Under the pieces are notes generated by a model, which was not told the origin of the DNA, did no database searches, and saw only the letters and a list, made by a program, of their open reading frames with translations. Shown here one piece after another: positions 52,084 to 60,298 of a stretch of DNA of 64,000 nt (the first letter of the stretch is position 1; every line of letters starts with the position of its first letter). A program made the translations under genes and the position numbers. The stretch spans positions 682,001-746,000 of the forward strand of contig NZ_JAASQL010000001.1 of NCBI RefSeq assembly GCF_011762155.1, given 5' to 3'. This DNA is from Wenyingzhuangia heitensis (GTDB taxonomy: Bacteria; Bacteroidota; Bacteroidia; Flavobacteriales; Flavobacteriaceae).

Positions 52084-52110
52084 TTGAACTTTTAAATTTT
52101 TGTAATTTTG
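52084..52110 (+). promoter_or_regulatory. Promoter of the three-gene sce7726-sce7725-RES operon
   Basis: TTG (52084-52086), 16 bp and TAATTTTG (52103-52110). The -7 box ends 7 nt before the first ATG (52118), so the transcript has almost no leader. Confidence 0.6.
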
Positions 52111-52117
52111 TTGAATA

Positions 52118-53002
52118 ATGATTATTGATAAAAATATAGAGTCTTTAAGGAGTTTGTCTCAATTGTTTTCAACTGCCAATTTTAAAAAAATTGTTAGAAT
52201 GAAAGATTATGAGAATACTTTTTCTAGAATTGAAAAACACGTAAGATTTACTAAACATGTTACTAACCTTGAGTTGTTTGAAGGGGTCTATAATCAATTA
52301 TTAACATCGTATAGAAATGAATATATATATAAAAATGTCTTAATTAATAAAAAGTTAATTCAGAAATATAGTTTAGAAAACACTATTGTTTTAGATGAAT
52401 TTAAAATAGGAAATTCGATTGCGGATTTTGTGTTATTAAATGGAAATGCAAGGGTTTTTGAGATTAAAACAGAACTGGATAGTCTTAATAAATTGGAGAA
52501 ACAGATTAATGATTATTATTCTTTTGCTACAGAGGTTTATATAGTAACAAGTTCTAAGCATATTCAAAAAATAGTTGAAGCTTATAAAGATTCTACTATT
52601 GGAATAATAGAATTAACTAAAAGAAATAGTTTAAAGGAAATTAAATCTGCTCAAAACTATTCAAAAGAGTTAGATTATTCGGTAATATTTAAATCTTTAA
52701 GAAAAAACGAGTATATTAATGTCTTGAAGGATAACTTCATAAAAATACCTAGTGTGCCAAATACTCTTTTTTTTAAGGAGTGCTATAGACTTTCAAGAAA
52801 AATTGATATCATTGATTTTCAAAGATCAGCAATCAAGGTATTAAAAGAAAGAAATATAAAGTGTCCAGAGTTATTAAAAGAAAAAAAAGTACCTGCTTTT
52901 TTAAAGCATATTTGTTATTCTTTAAATTTTTCTAAATTAGAATATGAGGAATTAAACTCCTTTCTAAATAAAACAAGTGTAAAATGTATTTCCCGTATTT
53001 AA
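52118..53002 (+). CDS. sce7726 family protein with RecB-like PD-(D/E)XK nuclease fold
   Basis: A 294-residue protein that resembles the sce7726 family. The core reads IADFVLLNG...FEIKTELDSL: Asp103, then Glu115-x-Lys117 (ExK), with Glu68 in a preceding helix and QxxxY at Gln129-Tyr133 (QINDYY). That D-ExK-QxxxY set is the pattern of active RecB-type PD-(D/E)XK nucleases. The C-terminal half is helical and unrecognised. It overlaps the sce7725-type gene by 19 bp in another frame, in a very A+T-rich operon. Nuclease activity and a defence role are inferred. Confidence 0.8.
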   Translation: MIIDKNIESLRSLSQLFSTANFKKIVRMKDYENTFSRIEKHVRFTKHVTNLELFEGVYNQLLTSYRNEYIYKNVLINKKLIQKYSLENTIVLDEFKIGNSIADFVLLNGNARVFEIKTELDSLNKLEKQINDYYSFATEVYIVTSSKHIQKIVEAYKDSTIGIIELTKRNSLKEIKSAQNYSKELDYSVIFKSLRKNEYINVLKDNFIKIPSVPNTLFFKECYRLSRKIDIIDFQRSAIKVLKERNIKCPELLKEKKVPAFLKHICYSLNFSKLEYEELNSFLNKTSVKCISRI

Positions 53003-53931
53003 GAGGTAAACAGTTTGAGTTGATAGCATTAAGAGAATTAGCACCGCTAATGTCAATTAATAGCAATAAGATATCACCAATAATTGAACCTGTAAAAGAT
53101 TCGAGTACACTTAAATCTACACTAAAAAAATTAATCAAGTCACAGGTTAATTTTAACTATATTATAAATCCTAGAGTTGGTAGTTTACAAAACTCTCCTG
53201 ATACTCCAGAAAGAATACTTAATATATTAAAAGAGCAGTTGGATGGTTACTCTAACTTTCAGTTAGCAGTTATAGTAGATAAACATACTGAACATAACTT
53301 ATTGGTCATGTTAGATTTTCTTAATAATTTAAATCTTGATTATAAAGGAATTACTTTTATACATACTTCACAAATACAAGAAAGTTCTTTAGAATATTTA
53401 AACAAGCAAGTCAATATAAAATACAATGTTATCTATTTTGAAAAAACAAGTAGGAGATATTACAGAGAATTTAACAATGTGACTAGAGTTAGCTTAGATG
53501 ACTATTTTGAAAAGTTAGATAGAAATTCAGATTATTTAAATACTATAGATGATGATTTTTCTGAAGAGTTTAAATATTATAAAACAGATGGGTTTATTGG
53601 ATTTAGTGATTTTTTAACAATAGGAGATGTTTATTCTGAATCTGGTTTTTTACCTAGAGCGGTTGTTATTCATTTAACATATAGAGAAAATGATAAAATT
53701 AAAATTCGTCATTTTACTTCAGAGTCAAATCAAGACTCTTCAGATATTGGAGGAAAGTTTGCCGAAGCATTAGAAAAGTTAGTAACATGGTGTGAGCAAA
53801 CTAACATTACAGAAACTCAAGGTATTAAAATATTTAAGGACTTATATAAGGATGGACATTTCCCTGGTTTAGGAAGCATTAAAAAAATATCGACAATTAA
53901 TCATATTGAATTAATTATTAAGAATATTTAA
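52984..53931 (+). CDS. sce7725 family protein (related to T4-type beta proteins)
   Basis: A 315-residue protein starting MYFPYLRGKQFELIALREL, then SPIIEPVK, which is the typical opening of sce7725 family members. These are usually found next to sce7726 proteins. PIIEP and the alternating beta-alpha pattern (FQLAVIVDK, LDYKGITFIHT, YNVIYFEK) suggest a barrel-like fold, as in the phage Beta family proteins; function unknown. Near the end it has FTSESNQDSSDIGGKFAEAL. The start lies inside the end of the previous gene, so the two should be made in balance. Confidence 0.78.
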   Translation: MYFPYLRGKQFELIALRELAPLMSINSNKISPIIEPVKDSSTLKSTLKKLIKSQVNFNYIINPRVGSLQNSPDTPERILNILKEQLDGYSNFQLAVIVDKHTEHNLLVMLDFLNNLNLDYKGITFIHTSQIQESSLEYLNKQVNIKYNVIYFEKTSRRYYREFNNVTRVSLDDYFEKLDRNSDYLNTIDDDFSEEFKYYKTDGFIGFSDFLTIGDVYSESGFLPRAVVIHLTYRENDKIKIRHFTSESNQDSSDIGGKFAEALEKLVTWCEQTNITETQGIKIFKDLYKDGHFPGLGSIKKISTINHIELIIKNI

Positions 53932-53934
53932 AAA

Positions 53935-54987
53935 ATGAATTGTTGTGTAAACTGTTTTACAAGTTCTTATTTAACTAACATTATTAAATCTAATAAAGAA
54001 TTTGGTAATTGTGAGTTTTGTGGTTCTGTAGATGTAAACATATTTTCAACTAAAAGGCTATTGTATTTTTTTAGGAATATTATTAATTTGTATGAGGTTG
54101 ATAAAGAGTCTAAAGTTTCTTTATGGGATTCAATAAATGAAGATTTTACTGTTTTAGAAGATAATTGTACAACTAACAGTGAGAAATTATTTAAATCAAT
54201 TGTAATTGATGAGAGTGAAGAGTTTTCTGATTTAATGAGTAATAACGTTTCTTTTCGTTCAAAAAAGGTTTTAGATGTAAAGTCTAGTGAAATTCATACA
54301 ATTTGGGATAGATTTAAAGAAGAAATAAAATTTAAAAATAGGTTTCATATAAATGAAGAGAACTTAATTAATCTAGAAGAATTAAGAATAATTTTTAAAG
54401 GAGAAACATTTAAAAAAACAATTGAAAAAGGAGAAAGTTTTTATAGATGTAGAATTTCAAGCAAAGTTGGATATAAGTGTGGAGAAATGTGGAATCCACC
54501 TAGTAAATTTGCTTCAAGTGGTAGAGCAAACCCCAAAGGTATTTCTTACTTATATTTAGGGAGTAATATTGAAACTACTCTGTATGAAACAAGGGCTAGT
54601 TTGTATGATTATGTAACCGTAGGAGAGTTTAGGTTAAAAGAAGATGTAAATATTTTAGATTTAAGAACACCAGAATATGATATAATTCCCTGGTCTGAAA
54701 ACGATTCTTTAGAGTCATTTATTATATATGGGGTTTTTATTAAAACTTTACAAAAAGAAATATCGCTACCTATAAGAAAACAAGATAAAGAATTAGATTA
54801 TATTCCAACTCAGTATATATCAGAATATATAAAGTCCTTAGGGTTTGATGGAGTAGAATATCAAAGTTCGTTAGATTCTTCTGGATACAATTTAGCTATA
54901 TTCAATCCACAAAAATTTGAATGTATAAAAACGAATGTTTATGATATCCATAAAATAAGTTTAGATTACAAAGAAGTAAAAAATTAA
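53935..54987 (+). CDS. Zinc-ribbon / RES-domain protein (putative NAD+ phosphorylase-type effector)
   Basis: A 350-residue protein. The N-terminus has a zinc ribbon-like CxxC pair (Cys4/Cys7 and Cys26/Cys29) and about 110 residues of helix reminiscent of HEPN-type N-terminal regions in RES proteins. The RES domain (about 165-335) shows the name-giving residues: Arg171 in FYRCRIS, Glu218 in LYETRAS, and Ser311 or Ser312 in YQSSLDSSGYNLAIF, with GRANPKGISYLYLG in between. RES toxins of RES-Xre pairs degrade NAD+. No Xre antitoxin is present. It lies 3 bp after the sce7725-type gene. Confidence 0.78.
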   Translation: MNCCVNCFTSSYLTNIIKSNKEFGNCEFCGSVDVNIFSTKRLLYFFRNIINLYEVDKESKVSLWDSINEDFTVLEDNCTTNSEKLFKSIVIDESEEFSDLMSNNVSFRSKKVLDVKSSEIHTIWDRFKEEIKFKNRFHINEENLINLEELRIIFKGETFKKTIEKGESFYRCRISSKVGYKCGEMWNPPSKFASSGRANPKGISYLYLGSNIETTLYETRASLYDYVTVGEFRLKEDVNILDLRTPEYDIIPWSENDSLESFIIYGVFIKTLQKEISLPIRKQDKELDYIPTQYISEYIKSLGFDGVEYQSSLDSSGYNLAIFNPQKFECIKTNVYDIHKISLDYKEVKN

Positions 54988-54992
54988 CCCAT

Positions 54993-55031
54993 AAAAAATC
55001 CCTCTTGATATTTTTCAAGAGGGATTTTTTT
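54993..55031. terminator. Bidirectional terminator after the RES gene
   Basis: Stem AAATCCCTCTTGA/TCAAGAGGGATTT with a short T-rich loop, extended by A-T pairs and flanked by A- and T-tracts. It closes the three-gene operon and lies ahead of the lpdA stop on the other strand. Confidence 0.9.
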
Positions 55032-55052
55032 ATAAATAAGTGGTGGTAGCTA

Positions 55053-56456
55053 TTATGCGTGTATTGCTCTGTCTCCAGTAGCAGCTAAACAAGCTTCTCT
55101 AATAGCTTCTGTATACGTTGGGTGTGCGTGAGACATTCTAGCAACATCTTCTGCAGATGCTCTAAATTCCATCGCAACTACAGCCTCTGCAATCATATCT
55201 GCAGCACGAGCACCAATCATGTGTACTCCTAAAATTTCATCAGTAGTAGCATCTGCTAATACCTTAATAACTCCATCAGTATCCATACTTGCTCTTGCTC
55301 TACCCAAAGCTCTCATGTTAAAAGAACCCGCTTTGTATGCAATTCCTTCTTCTTTTAATTGTTCTTCTGTTTTACCAACTGCAGCAACTTCTGGCCAAGT
55401 ATAAACAACACCTGGAATTAAGTTGTAATTAATATGTGGTTTTTCACCTGCAATCAATTCAGCAACCATAGTTCCTTCTTCTTCTGCTTTGTGAGCCAAC
55501 ATGGCACCTTTAACTACATCACCAATAGCATAAATGTTTTCTATGTTGGTTTGTAAATGATCGTTGGTTTCTATTTGTCCTCTTTGAGTTGTTTTAATTC
55601 CGATATTATTCAATCCTAATCCTGTTGTAAAAGGAATACGACCTACAGAAATTAAAGAGTAATCTCCTTCAAAAACAACTTCTTCTCCTTTTTTGTTGTC
55701 AGCAGTAACTTTAACTCCATCACCGGTATTGGTTACAGAAGTTACTTTATGGCTTACAAAAAATTTAAGTCCTTGTTTTTTTAATGATTTTTGCAATTCT
55801 TTAGACAACATTGCATCCATTCCTGGAACAATTTTAGGCATGTATTCTATTACAGAAACTTCTGCACCTAATCGTTTGTAAACTTGTCCTAATTCCAATC
55901 CAATAACTCCACCACCAATCACGATTAAGTGTTTAGGTACTTCTTTTAATTTTAAAGCTTCGGTAGAGGTAATCACTCTTTCCTTATCAATATTGATAAA
56001 AGGTAAAGAACCAGGTTTAGATCCTGTAGCGATAATGGTTTTTGCAGATTCAATTTTTTCTACAGAACCATCATTTTTATGAATATTAATGTGAGTTGTG
56101 TCAAAAAATTCTCCACGACCTTCGTAAACATCAATTTTATTTTTGTCCATTAAAAAATCAATTCCAGAACAGGTTTGAGAAACTACTTCTGCTTTACGAG
56201 TAATCATTTGCTCAAAATTTAAAGAGACATTGTCTACACCAATTCCGTGTTTTTCAAAATGAGTTAAGGCATCGTGATAGTGGTGAGACGAATCTAATAA
56301 AGCTTTAGAAGGAATACATCCTACGTTTAAACAAGTACCTCCTAAAGTGCTGTACTTTTCTATAATAGCAGTTTTTAATCCTAATTGTGCGCAACGTATA
56401 GCTGCTACATATCCTCCGGGTCCAGAACCGATTACGGTTACATCGTACTTGTTCAT
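55053..56456 (-). CDS. lpdA: Dihydrolipoyl dehydrogenase (E3)
   Basis: A 467-residue flavoprotein of normal length. FAD motif VIGSGPGGYVAAIR (residues 8-21), redox disulphide Cys42/Cys47 in GGTCLNVGCIPSK, NAD motif VIGGGVIGLELG, and the C-terminal active-site segment HAHPTYTEAIREA with the catalytic His-Glu pair. It re-oxidises the lipoyl groups of 2-oxoacid dehydrogenase complexes and the glycine cleavage system. Stands alone with a possible -7 box at 56482-56489; no E1 or E2 genes are adjacent. Confidence 0.97.
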   Translation of the reverse strand: MNKYDVTVIGSGPGGYVAAIRCAQLGLKTAIIEKYSTLGGTCLNVGCIPSKALLDSSHHYHDALTHFEKHGIGVDNVSLNFEQMITRKAEVVSQTCSGIDFLMDKNKIDVYEGRGEFFDTTHINIHKNDGSVEKIESAKTIIATGSKPGSLPFINIDKERVITSTEALKLKEVPKHLIVIGGGVIGLELGQVYKRLGAEVSVIEYMPKIVPGMDAMLSKELQKSLKKQGLKFFVSHKVTSVTNTGDGVKVTADNKKGEEVVFEGDYSLISVGRIPFTTGLGLNNIGIKTTQRGQIETNDHLQTNIENIYAIGDVVKGAMLAHKAEEEGTMVAELIAGEKPHINYNLIPGVVYTWPEVAAVGKTEEQLKEEGIAYKAGSFNMRALGRARASMDTDGVIKVLADATTDEILGVHMIGARAADMIAEAVVAMEFRASAEDVARMSHAHPTYTEAIREACLAATGDRAIHA

Positions 56457-56481
56457 GAAAATTGTTTTTTCTTGTGTGTAA

Positions 56482-56489
56482 CAAAAGTA
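56482..56489 (-). promoter_or_regulatory. Possible lpdA promoter (-7 box)
   Basis: The minus strand reads TACTTTTG, 25 nt before the lpdA ATG; no TTG at the usual -33 distance. Confidence 0.4.
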
Positions 56490-56565
56490 AATAAAACCAA
56501 GCTAGTGTTTTAGTCAAAAATCATCAAATAACGTTTTTCTGCTTTTTGTTGATTTTTTAAAAATA

Positions 56566-57228
56566 TCAAATAGGAAACCCAATCATTTTACCCATACCCA
56601 CGGTAAATAACCAAGATCCATAAATAAGATGTTCTACACTTACCCAGAACATAGATTTTGTTTTGTGGTAGGTGTAGGCAAAAATATAACCACCAATAAG
56701 CGTGATCAATAATACCAAAGGACTGTTAAACATTAAGTGTGCAATAGAAAATACCAGTGCGTTGGTGATAAAAAAAGTGTGTTTGTTTTTAAATAAAAAT
56801 CGATAGCGTTTAAAGTAAAAAACTCTGTAAATAAACTCTTGCGGGAGCACTGAAAAAAAGGTGTAAATAAAAATCATTCTAACCCACAAAGTAGTTTGTG
56901 TTAGCACGGGTTTAAAAAGTAAATCTGCATCCATATACAAAACATATAAAACGGTAACAAAGGCAACCACTAACAAACGAAGAGTAGCGTTTAACCAAAA
57001 GCTTTTAGGTTTGATTTGTTTTCTTTTTTTAAACAAACTTTTTCTGTGTTTGTAACTTAAAAAAATGAGGTAACACAAAATAAAAGGAGCAAAGCTTAAC
57101 CTAATTTTTAATGGAATGGAGTTGAGTCCTAAAAAAATAGGATAGAAAACAAATAAGAACGAAAATTCTATGATTCTTTTTTGAGTACGACTCGGTTGTT
57201 TGTAAGAGGCAATAAGTTTGCTAACCAT
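56566..57228 (-). CDS. CPBP-family intramembrane protease-like protein
   Basis: A 220-residue polytopic protein with about six membrane segments. Motif 1 is LPQEFIYRVFYFKR (the family EExxxR motif, here with Gln in place of the first Glu); motif 2 is FSIAHLMF (conserved His); motif 3 is SVEHLIYGSW (second His). CPBP/Abi proteins are prenyl endopeptidase-like metalloproteases. The Gln substitution may mean altered or lost activity. Start at 57228 fits the overlap with the previous gene; an in-frame ATG at 57267 adds 13 residues. Confidence 0.8.
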   Translation of the reverse strand: MVSKLIASYKQPSRTQKRIIEFSFLFVFYPIFLGLNSIPLKIRLSFAPFILCYLIFLSYKHRKSLFKKRKQIKPKSFWLNATLRLLVVAFVTVLYVLYMDADLLFKPVLTQTTLWVRMIFIYTFFSVLPQEFIYRVFYFKRYRFLFKNKHTFFITNALVFSIAHLMFNSPLVLLITLIGGYIFAYTYHKTKSMFWVSVEHLIYGSWLFTVGMGKMIGFPI

Positions 57229-57649
57229 TAGATAAGTTTTGACGATACTTTTGTTGGAAATAAACAAAGTAATTATACAACAGATAATTTACTTCGTATC
57301 CATAATTTATAGTAGAGTCGTAATTAATTTGCATAGTATACAAATCTCTGTAGGAAGCTGATGGATTGGAGGCTTTTATATTCCAATTGGTCACAAAAAG
57401 ATTGTTTTTAATTTCTAAATAACCTTGAGAATAATAACCTCTTTGTTTGGCATTGCTCAATAACCAAGTATTAAAACCGGGATCTATAATAATAATTTTG
57501 TAATCAGCATCTTTGTTAACAATGGCAATGGTATCCGTAACACTAATGTCTTTTTGAGTCTGCTGAGGTTTGTTTTTAAGAGAACTACAGTGGAATGCAG
57601 TTACAATGAGAATTAGAAAAACAGAAATTTTTAAACAGTGAGATTTCAT
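57221..57649 (-). CDS. Lipoprotein of the DUF6146 type
   Basis: A 142-residue lipoprotein (signal LILIVTAFHC, Cys21). The core YKIIIIDPGFNTWL, SNAKQRGYYSQGYLEIKNN and the end EVNYLLYNYFVYFQQKYR resemble small Bacteroidota lipoproteins labelled DUF6146; that identification is from memory and moderate. Function unknown. It overlaps the CPBP gene by 8 bp, and the two form a likely operon. Confidence 0.68.
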   Translation of the reverse strand: MKSHCLKISVFLILIVTAFHCSSLKNKPQQTQKDISVTDTIAIVNKDADYKIIIIDPGFNTWLLSNAKQRGYYSQGYLEIKNNLFVTNWNIKASNPSASYRDLYTMQINYDSTINYGYEVNYLLYNYFVYFQQKYRQNLSNG

Positions 57650-57677
57650 AAAAAATCATTTTACTTAAAAATACAAA

Positions 57678-57714
57678 AAAAGAGCTGTTTGATCTAACCA
57701 GACAAACAGCTCTT
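57678..57714 (-). terminator. Terminator hairpin, copy A of an identical pair
   Basis: Stem AAGAGCTGTTTG/CAAACAGCTCTT with an 11-nt loop, T-rich in the minus direction; ends the two-component operon. The same 37 nt, loop included, recurs at 61048-61084. Confidence 0.85.
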
Positions 57715-57720
57715 AATTTT

Positions 57721-58497
57721 TTAGATATGAAATAGATTGTTAAGCGTAATATCAATAGCTAAATAATGAGTGTCTTTAGAAAATTGTGTTCCTAATAAAT
57801 TATTCATATAACCTATATTAAAGGTGGTTTTTTGTTTGGGGAATAACATCGAATAATATAAAGAAAATCTACTTTCGTGATATTCTAACGAACTCCATTT
57901 TTCAGTTTTACTTGTCGCAAATAACAATTCTGTAGTAAAAATTATCTTTTGTCTAGCGCTTAAAGATTTACTAAGCTTTCCTGCAATCCTAGATCTAAAT
58001 TGAAATGATTCATGATAGGGAGTAAAATCACTATTATAAAACCAACGAAATTCAGGTCTATAGGTCAAAGAAAAATCTAATTGACGGATTTTTGTTAAAT
58101 AAGAAAAACGTGCGTAAGTCCTTATTTCTTGCCTAGACAAAGATTTATCTCTATCATAAGGAGCAGTTAAATGGTAAAAATTTTGCCATCTATAACTCAA
58201 AGCTCCAGAATATTTCCAATGTTCTTTAAAATGATGACTAATTTCCTGATTTACAACATAAAGAGCACTTTTGTTAAAAGGGTTCGTGTCATCAATAGTA
58301 CTAGAGGAACTGTGACCAATGTAAGTGGTTGAAGATGCTGTTTTACTCTTGTTTAGGTTTTGTTTAAGTCCCAATGCAAACCAACTAACGGTATTTACAT
58401 CTTTACCCAAACCTGGAGGTGTAATTTGAGAAAAACAAGTTAGGTTTAAACAAAACAGAAAAAGAACGGTGGTTGTTTTAAAATTAAAATATTTCAT
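57721..58497 (-). CDS. DUF2490-like outer-membrane protein
   Basis: A 258-residue protein with a signal peptide (TTTVLFLFCLNLTCFSQ). Strand-rich mature part (NKSALYVVNQEISHHF, WKYSGALSYRWQNF, FSLTYRPEFRWFYNS, TTFNIGYMNNLLG) with the E-x-R-x-R type charge pattern of DUF2490 barrels. Role unknown. Last gene of a minus-strand operon that begins with a response regulator; 5 bp behind the PepSY-like gene. Confidence 0.68.
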   Translation of the reverse strand: MKYFNFKTTTVLFLFCLNLTCFSQITPPGLGKDVNTVSWFALGLKQNLNKSKTASSTTYIGHSSSSTIDDTNPFNKSALYVVNQEISHHFKEHWKYSGALSYRWQNFYHLTAPYDRDKSLSRQEIRTYARFSYLTKIRQLDFSLTYRPEFRWFYNSDFTPYHESFQFRSRIAGKLSKSLSARQKIIFTTELLFATSKTEKWSSLEYHESRFSLYYSMLFPKQKTTFNIGYMNNLLGTQFSKDTHYLAIDITLNNLFHI

Positions 58498-58502
58498 TGT
58501 TT

Positions 58503-58946
58503 TTAATTTCTATTTTTACTTAAAATTTCTCCGTTTTGATCGATGACAATTTCCCAGTTATCTTTTAAAAGAGCGTTTACATCCATTTTGTAATGCGTTT
58601 TATTGTAGGCAACAACACGCTCTACATCGTTTATGTAATAACCTTTAAAATCAATATTGATTTTGTTCTGAATTTTTTCAGGCAATTCTTTTTTAGAAAT
58701 ATCTTCTTTGTGTTTTACAATTTCCCCAGTGGCACTATACCATATTTCATGGTCTTTATTCCAATTAGTTTCAAATTCTACTTCGTAATTGGTTCCTTTT
58801 CTTTCCCATTCTACATCCCTAGCTTTAGGATATTTAAGATTAAAATTGTTTAAAATAACAGAAGGAATTTCGCTAGTGAATAGATCTTGAGCTTGTGTAA
58901 AACCAAATGTTAATAGCGTTGTGGCAATTAATACTGAATGTTTCAT
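58503..58946 (-). CDS. PepSY-like (BLIP-type) exported protein
   Basis: A 147-residue protein starting at ATG 58946 (signal MKHSVLIATTLLTFGFTQAQ). Two PepSY-like repeats are visible: VILNNFNLKYPKARDVEWER with YEVEFETNWNKDHEIWYSAT and GEIVKHKEDI, then IQNKINIDFKGYYINDVERV with YKMDVNALLKDNWEIVIDQN. Such proteins are common beside Bacteroidota two-component systems and may modulate their kinases. The longer frame from 58976 adds ten residues before the signal. 35 bp behind the kinase gene. Confidence 0.82.
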   Translation of the reverse strand: MKHSVLIATTLLTFGFTQAQDLFTSEIPSVILNNFNLKYPKARDVEWERKGTNYEVEFETNWNKDHEIWYSATGEIVKHKEDISKKELPEKIQNKINIDFKGYYINDVERVVAYNKTHYKMDVNALLKDNWEIVIDQNGEILSKNRN

Positions 58947-59011
58947 TTTGTGTATGATTTTTAAATTATACAACAAAGAAATAACTGAATTATGGAAAGA
59001 ATTGGGAATTG

Positions 59012-60298
59012 TTAACGAATGGTAAAGTTTATGTTAAAACAATGTGAGTTTTTTTTAAAAGAATAAACAATTGAAAAACCATATAAATCTGAAATTGCCT
59101 TTACAATAGCCAATCCTAAGCCAGAACCATCTGTTTTGTTAGTAGATTTATGAAAGCGATTAAAAATTTGATTAGCATCTAAAGATTTGTTTATACCTGT
59201 ATTTTTTATGGTAAAAGAATTGGTGTCAATAAAGATTTCAATAGAGCCATTATTGGTATTATGAATAATAGCATTTTTAATTAAATTAGAAACAACAATA
59301 TTGGCCAAAGCAATGTCTATTTCTATAGATAATTGAGCCGTTTCTTTACAAGAAATAGAAATGTTTTTATACGAAGAAAAATCCTGTAAATGCTCTAAAA
59401 TGTCATGTGTAGTTTTGTTTATATTAACGACTTTGTTGTTAAAAAAATGTTTGTTGTCTATTTTAGACAATAGCAATAAAGATTTATTTAGTTGAACAAG
59501 TTTTTGGATGGTTTTAAAAACATCAGAAACCGTATTTGCTTGCTCTTTGTTAAGTTGTTCATCTTCTAACAGCAACTCTAATTTGTTGGTGGTAATAGCC
59601 AAGGGAGTCTGCAGCTCATGTGAGGCATTTCCTATAAATTGTTTTTGTTGTTCAAAAACTGCTAAATTTTGTTCAAGTAACGTATTTACAGCTTTTTGCA
59701 AATCCATAAACTCCTTTGTTTCTGTTGTTATTTTGGGGAGTTTTTGGGTGTTTCCTAATTTGTAAATTTTTAACTGATTTAAAAAACTATAAAAAGGATG
59801 CCATAATTTTTTAAGCATAATATTGTTAATTAATATAATACTTAAAACCAAAAATAAATAGAGTACCACAATGTCATACAGTAATTCTTTAATTAAATCG
59901 TCTTCTTCTACCATAGAGTTGGCAACGTTTAACAAATAGTAATTGTGGTCAATTTTAAAGGCAGTTGTTAGCATTCTAACAGGTTCAGACTCGGGTACTT
60001 CATCATCAAAATCTTGCATGTACAATAACGTGTCTTTGTACTGGTCTTTAATTGTAAAAGCTTCTTTTTTGTTTATTTTATGAATGGTGAAAAAACTTTC
60101 ATCAAAGTAAGTTTTTGTTAAGATAGTAGGATCTTTTTTAGCATTCTGAATGATGATTCTTTTGTAGTTTTCTAAGCCTTCATCAATACTTTTTTTTATC
60201 TCTTGCAACATGTTTAAATAAAAAACAACTGCCCATAATGTAATAATAATAAGTATAGAGCCAGAAAGGTATTTAAGAGATTGATTAAGAAGCTTCAT
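59012..60298 (-). CDS. Sensor histidine kinase (HisKA type) with extracytoplasmic domain
   Basis: A 428-residue kinase with membrane segments at about 9-30 and 138-160 enclosing an extracytoplasmic domain of about 105 residues. HisKA has FIGNASHELQTPLAITTNKL with phospho-acceptor His227, and HATPase_c has NLIKNAIIHN and GSGLGLAIVKAISDLYGF. It overlaps its response-regulator gene by 14 bp. Envelope-sensing is inferred from the layout and the exported gene partners. Confidence 0.94.
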   Translation of the reverse strand: MKLLNQSLKYLSGSILIIITLWAVVFYLNMLQEIKKSIDEGLENYKRIIIQNAKKDPTILTKTYFDESFFTIHKINKKEAFTIKDQYKDTLLYMQDFDDEVPESEPVRMLTTAFKIDHNYYLLNVANSMVEEDDLIKELLYDIVVLYLFLVLSIILINNIMLKKLWHPFYSFLNQLKIYKLGNTQKLPKITTETKEFMDLQKAVNTLLEQNLAVFEQQKQFIGNASHELQTPLAITTNKLELLLEDEQLNKEQANTVSDVFKTIQKLVQLNKSLLLLSKIDNKHFFNNKVVNINKTTHDILEHLQDFSSYKNISISCKETAQLSIEIDIALANIVVSNLIKNAIIHNTNNGSIEIFIDTNSFTIKNTGINKSLDANQIFNRFHKSTNKTDGSGLGLAIVKAISDLYGFSIVYSFKKNSHCFNINFTIR

